Assembly (NCBI GenBank): GCA_027382625.1
Contig: JAJKFJ010021523.1
Location: forward strand, 62,001 to 126,000
Direction of reading: 5' to 3'
Source: Tetmemena sp. SeJ-2015
Lineage: Eukaryota > Ciliophora > Spirotrichea > Sporadotrichida > Oxytrichidae
DNA: 64,000 nucleotides
Shown here: positions 34,964 through 43,325 of the stretch, piece after piece
Numbering within the stretch: the first letter of the stretch is position 1
Layout of the letters: each line of letters starts with the position of its first letter
Notes under the pieces: model-generated
What the model saw: the letters and a program-made list of their open reading frames with translations, nothing else
Told to the model about the DNA's origin: nothing
Database searches by the model: none
Translations under genes and position numbers: made by a program

Positions 34964-36619
34964 TTTGAGTATAACTCCCATCATCGAACACATCATAACG
35001 GTCAAGGCAATAGTGGAAAGAATTGCTATGATCTAATCTAGCTTTCTAAGCTTCTTGCGGTGATTTATCTTGAGGCAGAATAAGTCCTCGTAGTTCCACT
35101 TTTTGGATTTAATTGGAGCTATCTCAATCTTGGCTCCAAAGCTGCCTTAGCTACTCGTTTTTACTACTAGTTCACTCCTGACGATATCAGCAGGGCAGTT
35201 ATCCTCCAGCGAGAAACTTTCCTTGTCAATACTGTTCATTCTTCCTTCCATGGCTGACGTAGGTCCATCCCAAGGGAGATGCAAGGGCCTCTCTCTTTTC
35301 ATGGAGTGGAAATCTTATCCACCCTTGGTGTCTAAGATATCTCTCTGATTTGAGTCAAATCGTAGTAATCCGTCCCTCTCTTCTTTATTCCTCTCCTTTG
35401 CTTCTTTCCTTGCCTTCCTCTTCTTGTACTTAATTCTCTCAAGCTGCCTCTCTTTCTTATCTATTAGAAGCACTATGAATATCAGGAATATAGTCGCGCA
35501 ACTTATAGACAAGAAGAAGTAGCCGATGAAGGGGATCTCAAAAATAATTTGTGAGATATATATAAAGCATCTAGGTTGACATCGGCACTATTTGAGACAC
35601 CATCACGAGGAACATAATTTCAGTAAGCAGAATACGAAAAAATAAATCAACATTTTCTAATGATAAATAGTAGCGAGATAGTTGGCTCGTTCTCCTGCTC
35701 CCTTGGGCAAGAAATAGTAGAACGTGCTTGCAAGTCCAACTAAAGTTAAAAGAATACTAAGAAACAAGGAACGATAACACTGACAACTAGTGTATTACCC
35801 TTGCGCCTTATGTTGATTTGATAGTTGACGTGTTAGTAACTGCCCGTACTGAAGTCGTAGTTAATGATCCTGTAACTGCTGCCCACAATTCCCCACTCTA
35901 TGTTTTCTACTTTAAACGTGTCGTATATGTATAGAGGGTTATTTCTGAAGCTATTAAAAAGTAAAATTCGATTAAAAAGTAAGCTGATTAGAACCCTATT
36001 ATTTGGGTAAATCCAACTGCCAAAAGTCATGTTAATTATTTGTTCATCGTAGGGGTAGTCACTCACATCAAAAGTCACAAGAACTTTCAAATCCCCGAAT
36101 CGTGAAAAGTAAACTGTGCCGTCGCTGTTTACTCTTAAATCTGTGTATTGCTAGTTACTCAAATAACCCTCTCCCATGTCTTATTACAAGTAGGTGTCTG
36201 GAGTCCAAATTATATTTTGCACTTGAGGGTCTGACTTGAACCAAGTCTGATTTATTCCACCATATATAATATGTATGCTTAAATTTAAGATTCTTATGCA
36301 TATTTCGAAGCGTTCCAGGATAATCTCATATCGGTCCACCATTAACGAACAGAGGCCTTTAGTCTTACGAAACTTTCAGCCATTTACAATATAATGAATG
36401 ATTAAGTTCAGCAGTGTTGACTTCAGCTAAACCCATAATTTCGACCCTGAACTGTATCTACGTTTGAGTGCCGTTGTCCCTTGGCCAAGGAAGAGCTGCT
36501 GGATTATAGTCTTTCAGTAAATCGTCTAATAACTACTAGTCATAGTAAGCCGTCTAAATACTTGCGACAAGCAAGAGAAGTTCACACAGAACTAATTATG
36601 CCAAGATCTTTGCACGCAT
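34964..36619 (-). CDS. Pentameric ligand-gated ion channel, paralog 1
   Basis: Member of the Cys-loop/pentameric ligand-gated channel superfamily, acting as a transmitter- or ligand-gated pore in the plasma membrane; the ligand is unknown. ATG 36617-36619 starts a signal peptide (MRAKILAQLVLCELLLLVAS) before YYDQQLLDDLLKDYNP. The loop region reads VTFDVSDYPYDEQIINMTFGSW: the central Pro and the FGSW motif are present, but the two loop cysteines are replaced by Val and Ile. M1 contains LTLVGLASTFYYFLP. M2, after IES removal, is ERANYLATILLTEIMFLVMV then SQIVPMST, close to animal channels. M3 is FIGYFFLSISCATIFLIFIV, followed by a basic/acidic intracellular loop and M4 (AILSTIALTVMMCSMMGVIL). 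Stop TGA 34964-34966. Four IESs are placed. Confidence 0.9.
35535..35572 (-). other. IES between M2 and M3 of channel 1, pointer ATCT
   Basis: Repeats at 35535-35538 and 35569-35572. Removing 34 nt joins VPMST to QIPFIGYFFL. Paralog 2 reads straight through here (FPISTLIPFIGYFF), so this IES is unique to paralog 1. Confidence 0.85.
35631..35669 (-). other. IES inside M2 pore helix of channel 1, pointer AATA
   Basis: Repeats at 35631-35634 and 35666-35669. Removing 35 nt gives ANYLATILLTEIMF. Confidence 0.88.
35747..35760 (-). other. 11-nt IES in M1 of channel 1, pointer TAA
   Basis: Repeats TAA at 35747-35749 and 35758-35760. Removing 11 nt turns IVPCFL into IVPCFLTLVGLASTF and corrects the frame. 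Confidence 0.8.
35948..35985 (-). other. 33-nt frame-neutral IES in channel 1, pointer AAGCT
   Basis: Repeats AAGCT at 35948-35952 and 35981-35985. The insert keeps the frame open but adds 11 residues. Removal gives NNRVLISFRNNPLYIYD, aligned with NNRVLLNFRNNPLYIYD of paralog 2. Confidence 0.8.
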
Positions 36620-36727
36620 TAATAATTTTATATAAATATTTCCTTAAATTAAAGTCAATAAATTCACTTTTATTAGACACGCTTTATGTGAAATAGATTT
36701 TAAGATAGATTGTATATATCTTTAAAA

Positions 36728-38145
36728 ATGAATTCAGAAAACAGTAGTGACGATAGCCCTCAAAGGAATAAGAGAGAGGTTGATAGTCAAAATCTAAGTA
36801 GAGATAAGAATGAGAGGAAATCTGGAATTAAAAAGAAGAGCAAGAAGCAAAAGAAGAATGAAGTATATGATGGGGATAATGACCTAGATAGCTAAACTGC
36901 ATCTAGTCTCAGAAGTAGACTCATAAACGATTCTGATAGTAATTACCCAGTCAGAGAGTCTTTCTAAGGAGAGGTCAAGAAGAAACGCAAGAAGGATAAA
37001 AAGTCGAAGAAGAGTAGAGTAGATAAAGAAGAAGAGCTGAGTGACGAAGGATCCTACTTCCCTGATAACGCTTCAGACTCTGGCACTTCTGATTTTCTCA
37101 ACATACACTGGGTCAAGTGCTTCAGAGACATCTACTAGAGCTAAGTTAGTAAAGAGAAAAGGCTTGAATAGATTTTGCATTCATCTCAAACTCCTAATGC
37201 AGAAGAACTTTTGGCTCTTCAAAAGAAACCTGAAGATGACTGCATCAATGATTTGCACACATATCTTCTTCATATTGCTCTTGATGTTCTTCTAATGGTC
37301 TAGTGATCGTTTCTTAGCTAAAGAGGAAGTCAATCCTCCAATGGAACTTCTGCAGCCTCTTTAACGCTGTACTGGAGATGCTTCTTGCACTACTATTAAA
37401 TATGTTGTGTATTAAATTGAATAAGGAATAATATTCTTATTTTGTGATATAGGGTATTCAATCATAGGCGACCCAAACAAAGAAGAGGATTACGATTACA
37501 TAAATGAGATAATGGAGCACGTAGCAACAGACAACGTGCTAATTTTCAAGAAAGACATCAAAGCTTCTCACAATCGGAGAGCCGAAAGACTTTTACAAGT
37601 ATCTTGAAAATAACCCTAACATGACTTGGTACAGTGTAGTTTGGTGCACAACTGAATGGAAAGTTTCCGAGAATTATTCTATACCTTGCAAGTTCTCCTC
37701 AAGTCAAATGAATAGAGGGAACCAGAGTTAGCAGCTTATGTTTTATTCCCTCTTCTATAACTTTTCCATTTCTGATACTGTCTTCATGAAGTCAATTAAC
37801 GAGCTCTCTCCAGTCGACCCAAAGCTATTGCAAATTAAGAACTCTATAGATAATGGAATTATGAAATACCTCACTGAGAGAAATGGTTTGGATGCTTAAA
37901 ATTCTCCAAGGATTAAGCTATCTCACAGTAGCTATCCCAAAGGAGCAGATAGATTTGTCAAAAATAGTAATGTTGTCGCACAGATGGGTGCTTACTTTTT
38001 CATATTCAGTCCTTTGCTCTGCTTTTGTATTTTCCTAAATGAAATAATCAGAGAAAAAGAGCTAAAGCTGAGACAGGTAATCTTAAATCATTGATGAAAT
38101 TTTAGGGCCTTTAAGTTGTAGGAGTCGGCCACTCTGTATTTTGGA
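36728..38145 (+). CDS. ABCA half-transporter, N-terminal germline segment
   Basis: First part of an ABC-A family half transporter (one membrane domain plus one nucleotide-binding domain), probably a lipid mover. ATG 36728 starts a Ser/Lys-rich cytosolic N-terminus (SGIKKKSKKQKKNE; KKKRKKDKKSKKSR). The first membrane helix is FCIHLKLLMQKNFWLFKRNL then ICTHIFFILLLMFF. A large loop with Cys residues follows, and then the second helix (MGAYFFIFSPLLCFCIFLNE) and the family signature EIIREKELKLRQ|GLQVVGVGHSVFW. A 29-nt intron lies at 38077-38105 exactly at the bar. The coding piece ends at the pointer 38132-38145; what follows makes no sense in frame. A one-base frame change near 37563 is unexplained. 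The rest of the gene is on the opposite strand at 40193-38181. Confidence 0.9.
37070..37126 (+). other. IES in ABCA gene, pointer GCTTCAGA
   Basis: Repeats at 37070-37077 and 37119-37126. Removing 49 nt joins FPDNASE to TSTRAKLVKRKGLNRF, entering the membrane-domain frame. Confidence 0.8.
38132..38145 (+). other. 14-bp pointer, outgoing end of inverted junction
   Basis: CTCTGTATTTTGGA on the + strand. The same 14 bases occur on the - strand at 40193-40180. They are the last bases of the N-terminal ABCA segment. Confidence 0.92.
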
Positions 38146-38180
38146 ATTGAAATATAGATTGTTAAAGTTGAATAAAATTT

Positions 38181-40193
38181 TCAATTCTATTGTTTTCTGC
38201 CTGTTAGTTTCATAAATACCTCCTCAAGAGTGGTATGAGATATTCCTACATCTTGAACTAGCAGCTTTAGTTCATTTACATAGACATTCTCTCCATATAT
38301 ACCATATCCGTTATGCTCATAATTCTCTTCTGGCAGAGTTTGAATGAGCTAGAATATCATGGACATCTCACTCAGGCAGTTAACGGGAACAGTGAAGATT
38401 AGAGCCTCCACTCTAGTCTAGAAGTCTGTTAGATGGAGCAATTGTGTTCATAAGTTCTGTAACTCTCCTCTCGCTTCCTTCTCTGCAAACTATTGAAATC
38501 CTATAGCCATCCCCAAAAGCGTTTTTGAGATAAAGGGAAGTTCCCACACATTTTAGTTTGCCCTCATTGATTAGGGCGATCCTGTCTGAGAGCACATCTG
38601 CCTCCTCCATTGCGTGTGTTGTTAAAATGATAACCTTATTCCTCTTCAGTTTCTGAATGAGCTGCCAAACATCTTTCCTAGACATAGGATCCATTCCAGT
38701 AGTTGGTTCATCCATGAAGATAACTCTCGGATCTCCAATTGCAGCTATAGCAACTGATAACCTTCTCTTCATAAACATGAAGTTAGATCAAAACTTAAAA
38801 AGTTCTATTTAGATCTTTTACCTCCTGAGAAAGAAGATACTCTGGCATTGGAGACATCATTCAGTCCAACGTCTTCTAGTAATTCCTAGGAAGTCTTATC
38901 TATATCTTCTTTGGGTATGCCTTTTATTTGAGAGAACATTCTCATGTGCTCATTAAAACTTACAACCTTATATATAATTAGCAGTAAGTTCACCCCATAA
39001 GATATCGAATTGAGGCACCACTCCAATCAGTTACCTAATCTCATCTTGGTTGGTGGATATATCTAATCCGCAAATAAATGCTTGACCCTTAGTAGGCGCA
39101 AGTACTCCAGTCATAATGTTGAATAATGTAGACTTTCCAGCTCCATTATGCCCTAGCAAGCATAGGAGTTCTCTGTCAGGTACTTCCAAGTAAATTCCTC
39201 TCACTGCTTTAACTTACTTGGAGGACCTTTTGAAGTACGTTTTCTTGTCAAAATACTTTTTAATTCCAACTATTCTGAGTCCTTCACATGTCACTCCCCC
39301 TCTAATGAAATAAGTTTAAATGTTATTAAGAACTTTCTTCTTTTCCTTTTTGACAGAATCCCTCTTGAATTGCGTTGTCTAACCTAAGTCTTCTTTAGTG
39401 AGCTTTCTTTTCTTCTTCCTTACGCCTTACTATTAATCGGTTTCTGGAATGGAATTGGAGGAGAAGAGAGATAGCCAGTACTTTTTGGTGAAGAGGAAAT
39501 AATAGGGATGGGCAACTCCTCTGTTGGAAGCCATTACGTGGTCGAAATACCACGCCAAAAGACCGTAGATGCAGCAGTTTAAAATGAGTACTAGATACAT
39601 GGATCTTGCACTGGGCATAGTATAGCCCATTCCATCTCCAAACTCCCCATGCACTTCCTCTCCAAACATCTCCCAAGTGTATTGCTTCCCAGCTAGCCAC
39701 ACTAAGTAAGAAGGTTCCAAGTGGTAGGAGGCTACCTTAGAAATTTAATGTTAAAGTATATATAAACATAAAATTGCACCAAAGCAGATGGAATAAGGAA
39801 AAGCAGGCAGGAGGTAGAAATAATTATTTAAAACAATCTCTCGTTGAAAAAAATTATGATTAAGATTGTAAAAATTTTTGCTTAACCACAAATAATTAAA
39901 CGAGTACTATGAAGTAGATATTATGATGTAATAAATATTTTACAGAATAGGCTTGCTGCTAGGTGGAGATAAGTGTAGATAGGAAGAAGGCCATCATATT
40001 CAAAGCAACAGAGAAGGTAAAGAAAAGTAAAAACAGCATGCTAGAAAAGATTAGGAAATCATTCGTTGCTTACAAGAAGGGAGTATTTAGAAATAGATCC
40101 AACTAGCAGATTAAGCCAAGGATACATAGTAGTAAAGAGTTTACAGCTGAGAAGATAGTTGCAATCGCAAACCAACTTATCCAAAATACAGAG
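38181..40193 (-). CDS. ABCA half-transporter, C-terminal germline segment (inverted)
   Basis: Continues the + strand piece in reversed orientation. Read from 40193: [20 protein letters not shown], then [20 protein letters not shown] and TLISTQQQAYS, a 37-nt intron (39907-39943), [17 protein letters not shown], the membrane helix [19 protein letters not shown], a basic linker, and the nucleotide-binding domain. That domain has Walker [10 protein letters not shown], a Q-loop in [16 protein letters not shown], signature [15 protein letters not shown] (after removing an IES), Walker [14 protein letters not shown], switch His in [12 protein letters not shown], and the ABCA-type C-terminal domain ending [12 protein letters not shown]. 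Stop TGA 38181-38183. Together the two pieces give one complete half-transporter of roughly 800-850 residues. Only about 35 bp lie between this stop and the pointer of the first piece. Confidence 0.93.
38772..38820 (-). other. IES inside the ABC signature motif, pointer TA
   Basis: TA at 38772-38773 and 38819-38820. Removing 47 nt joins SSFSGG to [13 protein letters not shown]. It is the shortest placed pointer (2 bp). Confidence 0.8.
38952..38980 (-). other. IES in ABCA NBD, pointer ATTA
   Basis: Repeats at 38952-38955 and 38977-38980. Removing 25 nt joins ILWGELTAN to [11 protein letters not shown], as expected after the Q-loop. Confidence 0.85.
39741..39775 (-). other. IES in ABCA membrane domain, pointer AAATT
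   Basis: Repeats at 39741-39745 and 39771-39775. Removing 30 nt joins SICFGAI to [12 protein letters not shown]. Confidence 0.75.
39818..39898 (-). other. 72-nt IES, 9-bp pointer AAATAATTA
   Basis: Repeats at 39818-39826 and 39890-39898. Together with removal of the adjacent intron 39907-39943 it gives [20 protein letters not shown]. Its length is a multiple of three. Confidence 0.78.
40180..40193 (-). other. 14-bp pointer, incoming end of inverted junction
   Basis: Reads TCCAAAATACAGAG on +, the reverse complement of 38132-38145. Joining the two copies gives [15 protein letters not shown], the expected ABCA helix. Confidence 0.92.
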
Positions 40194-40300
40194 GGTAATA
40201 GATTATCTTGGGCAAATCATTTGGTCAAAATGCAAAGAAAGTTTAATAAGTATTAGAAATTCATAAAATTGTCTTGTACTATTAATTTTAAAAATAGAAA

Positions 40301-40926
40301 ATGAATATCTCTAACACAACTCTTGGCCATCAAGGTCTGGCATATCTTTCTATGCTTATGATTGTCCTCGAGTATGAAGTCATCTCGTAAGTAAAGCCAT
40401 GAATCAATTAGCGAACTCATAAAGCAATGGTCTTAATTATTGCATAGAATGTCTCAAGTGTTCAAGAGAGCTAAAGTGTTTAGCAAAGAATTCATGGCTA
40501 AGTTTGACGATATTCATGAGAGAGAAGTTGGAGGCAAAGCTCCTGCTAATGGCTACCCAGACACTGGAAGCGGAAGATACTCTAATGAGCTTTCCTATGG
40601 CGACTGGTTCTCTTTCAATAACTCTTAATTATTATATTTAACTTCCAAAGAGTCCAATACAACTTCCTAGAGCAAATCACTCCCATGCTTGATGATTAAA
40701 TTTGCTTTGTTTTTATAAGCTAGTCTGGATATTCATCAGCAGCTTCTACCAGCCACTAGCTGCTGCAATCCTAGGCTTCGGATATTTCTTCGGAAGAATT
40801 TTCTACTCAATCGGCTACTGTAAATCTCCCAAGCACAGACTAGTGGGAGCCCTCATTTGCGACGTTGCATACCTTGGCGGTTTCATTTTATCAATTGTGA
40901 CCATTGGCAAATGGCAGCAATATTGA
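40301..40926 (+). CDS. MAPEG family protein (microsomal glutathione S-transferase-like)
   Basis: Small integral membrane enzyme of the MAPEG family, expected to act in glutathione-dependent detoxification or eicosanoid-type chemistry; the specific substrate is unknown. ATG 40301 gives MNISNTTLGHQGLAYLSMLM as first helix. A 61-nt intron (40387-40447) follows codon EVIS. The family core FQRVQYNFLEQITPML (compare RAQxNxxExxP) appears only after IES removal, followed by helices WIFISSFYQPLAAAILGFGY and FFGRIFYSIGYCK (R-x3-Y-x2-GY), then a last helix ending KWQQY with TGA 40924-40926. About 170 residues after editing, near the usual family size. It starts 108 bp from the ABCA inverted segment, divergently. 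Confidence 0.88.
40619..40643 (+). other. IES in MAPEG gene, pointer TAACT
   Basis: Repeats at 40619-40623 and 40639-40643. Removing 20 nt joins DWFSFNN to FQRVQYNFLEQ. Confidence 0.85.
40687..40721 (+). other. IES in MAPEG gene, pointer GCT
   Basis: Repeats GCT at 40687-40689 and 40719-40721. Removing 32 nt joins EQITPML to VWIFISSFYQ. Confidence 0.8.
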
Positions 40927-41141
40927 TTCAACACAAGTATCTTAACTCCTCACCGGTTATTTGTATCAAGACTTTATCCTTTTTGATATTTTCCGAGCTT
41001 CATAAAATCTATATTTAGCATGAAAAATAAGAGACAAAAGCTACAATTAAGAGGAAGATAGATTTGATTAGACATTTATACACACTTAGTTTGAAGTTTA
41101 CTGAAAGTAAATAGATATAGTTTAGAATTACAAGAAGGAGG

Positions 41142-43181
41142 TCACTTTAAAATGATTATGAGCATGGTTAACATCATTATATTCATCAAAGCTGATGCAA
41201 CAAAAGCTATCTGCACATCAAGCTTCCTCAGCTTTTTCAAGGTATCGATATGGAGGCAAAACAAATCTTAGAAGTCCCATCTCTTCTTTGTGAAGATAGA
41301 TGAATTCTCCTTTAGAGTTTGATCTTAAAGAGTTTGGACTTCTTTGAGCTTTTAATCTGAATAGTTTCCTTCTTCCTTTACTAGTTGCTACTAATTCTCA
41401 TGGTAAAAGAAATAAAAAATAATTCAATTTCATATTTTACAGATGGTTGAATTCTTCTACAACCATGCTAATATTCTCATTTATTGCTCCAATGTTATTT
41501 CTTAAGTTAGCTTGTGAATGAGTGATCGAACCTGCGAAAGACTGATGAATAGAAGTCATATTGGATCCATTTGCACTCAAAAGACTGCCAGATTTCCTCT
41601 AAACCTTGTTTTGTTTACTCTCTGTTAAGGATTCTTAACTCTAGTATAAGGGTCTGTTGCTGTAATATTCCTTAGGTTTGTTTAGGTATTGATTCTGCTT
41701 AAACTTAGAGGGCTCTCCAACTCTCTGGACAGTTATTGATGCATTAGGTTTAAATAAGTAAGTATAAGTTGTAAGTTAGGATTATGAGCTTGTATTGAGG
41801 AGACACCTAAGATTCATCTTTTTATTGTTTCTATTCTTCTATTCTTATGAACTGTTGATCCTTTGCTTATTGTTATTGTAATTGGTGTTGTTCCCTGGCC
41901 ATCTCCTTCTGCTGTTTGACTGCTTTCCTCTTTTTGTACTTGATTCTTTCGAGTTGCGCTCTTTCTTGTCGATGAGCATCACTATGAAGATCATAAAGAT
42001 TGTGGCGCAACTTGTTGCCAAGAAAAAGTAACCGATGAATGGAATTAACGTGGAAATGGGGAAGATCTGAGATATCATTACTAGAAACATTATCTCAGTC
42101 AGCAAAATCTAATACTAAGATATAAACAACAATAAATCATAGCGAGGTAGTTAGCTCGCTCACCCTAACCCTTAGGCAAGAAATAGTAGAAAGTGCTAGA
42201 AAGACCAACAATATAACCTAAATTGTTTAAATTTAATAAAGCAAGGAATGATGACACTGATCACAAAAGTGTTGCCCCTTCGCTTGATATAGATCTGATA
42301 ATTAAGGTGTTGAAAATCGCCAGTACTGAATTGATAGTTGATGATCTGGTATGAGCTGCCACTTATACTCCACTCTATATTCTCCACCTTGAAGGTATCG
42401 TAGATGTACAAAGGATTGTTCCTGAAATTAATAATATCTTTAATTCAAAAGGACTCTGTTGTTAGGATAGACCCAACTCCCGAAGGTCAAGTTGATGGTC
42501 TGCACATCGTATGGGTACTCTCCCATATCGAACGTTACTAGTACCTTCAGATCTCCGAATCTCGTGAAGTAGACTGTCCGTCGCTATTTACTCGGATATC
42601 AGTAAATTTTTAGTTGCTGAGGTATCCCTCCCCAATGTCTTGTTGAAGGTATGTATCTGGGGTCCAGATGATATTTTGAACTTAGGGATCTGATTTGAAC
42701 CAGGTCTAGTTTATTCCTCCGTACTTAAACATAAAGCATCAAATGACAAAAAGGTTTTAAGTATAAATGGTTTAGAAGGATCCCAAGAAAGTCTCATATC
42801 TGACCACCATTGTCTTATCGAAATTTATGGAGGCCATAATTTTATGCTCTCTATTAAAAACTAAGGTTTTACAAACAATAATTTTGATTTCGAAGAAAAA
42901 AATATTTAGATTATATTCCCCTTTGAAGCTTTTAATCTCACATAACTCTACTCTTGATTTACCTCTGCTATACTCATGATCTCTATTCTGAAGTCTATCT
43001 TAGTTTGTACTCCTCCGTCCTTTGGATATGGCAGAGCGGCTGTGTTGTAACCTTAAAGCAGGTCGTTGATTAGTTGTTGGTCGTAATAGGTGCCACAAGA
43101 AACTAATGATCAGCTAAGAAGGATCACAGCACAAACCAGTATAAGTTTAACAATTCTTGACGATTTCAGATCCGCTGCCAT
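41142..43181 (-). CDS. Pentameric ligand-gated ion channel, paralog 2
   Basis: Close paralog of the gene at 34964-36619. ATG 43179-43181 begins MAADLKSSRIVKLILVCAVI, but the frame meets a TGA at 43110-43112 in the signal-peptide region before CGTYYDQQLINDLLQ. The ligand-binding region has VTFDMGEYPYDVQTINLTF then GSWVYPNNRVLLNFRNNP; again the loop cysteines are Val and Ile. After IES removal M1 is IIPCFIVGLSSTFYYFLPKG, M2 is ERANYLAMILLTEIMFLVMI, and M3 is FIGYFFLATSCATIFMIFIV. M4 is IAFVASALMNIMMLTMLIII with TGA 41142-41144. The intracellular loop differs strongly from paralog 1. Three IESs are placed, all at positions shared with paralog 1. Confidence 0.88.
42105..42138 (-). other. IES inside M2 of channel 2, pointer AAATC
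   Basis: Repeats at 42105-42109 and 42134-42138. Removing 29 nt gives NYLAMILLTEIMF, the same place as 35631-35669 in paralog 1. Confidence 0.85.
42210..42238 (-). other. IES in M1 of channel 2, pointer AATA
   Basis: Repeats at 42210-42213 and 42235-42238. Removing 25 nt gives VIIPCFIVGLSSTFYYF, matching the site at 35747-35760. Confidence 0.8.
42426..42445 (-). other. 16-nt IES in channel 2, pointer AATT
   Basis: Repeats at 42426-42429 and 42442-42445. Removing 16 nt gives NNRVLLNFRNNPLYIYD, matching 35948-35985 in paralog 1. Confidence 0.82.
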
Positions 43182-43325
43182 TTAAATTCAAATAAACTCT
43201 TCTACAGAGAAAATTTCACGATTTATAAATAATTACTTTCTTTCGAATTTCTTCTGAAAAATTGATTTTCTCATAATGTATATTTATACAAATCAGATCT
43301 TTAAAATATCTTGGAATTAAATTAA

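Noticed and set aside
34964..36619. Channel paralog 1 as a pseudogene because of frame breaks
   Set aside because: Every frame break examined is removed by a direct-repeat-bounded insert, giving a complete channel from signal peptide to M4.
38146..40179. ABCA - strand piece as a separate, second ABC transporter gene
   Set aside because: It begins exactly in the helix where the + strand piece ends, shares the 14-bp pointer, and has no start codon or first membrane helices of its own.
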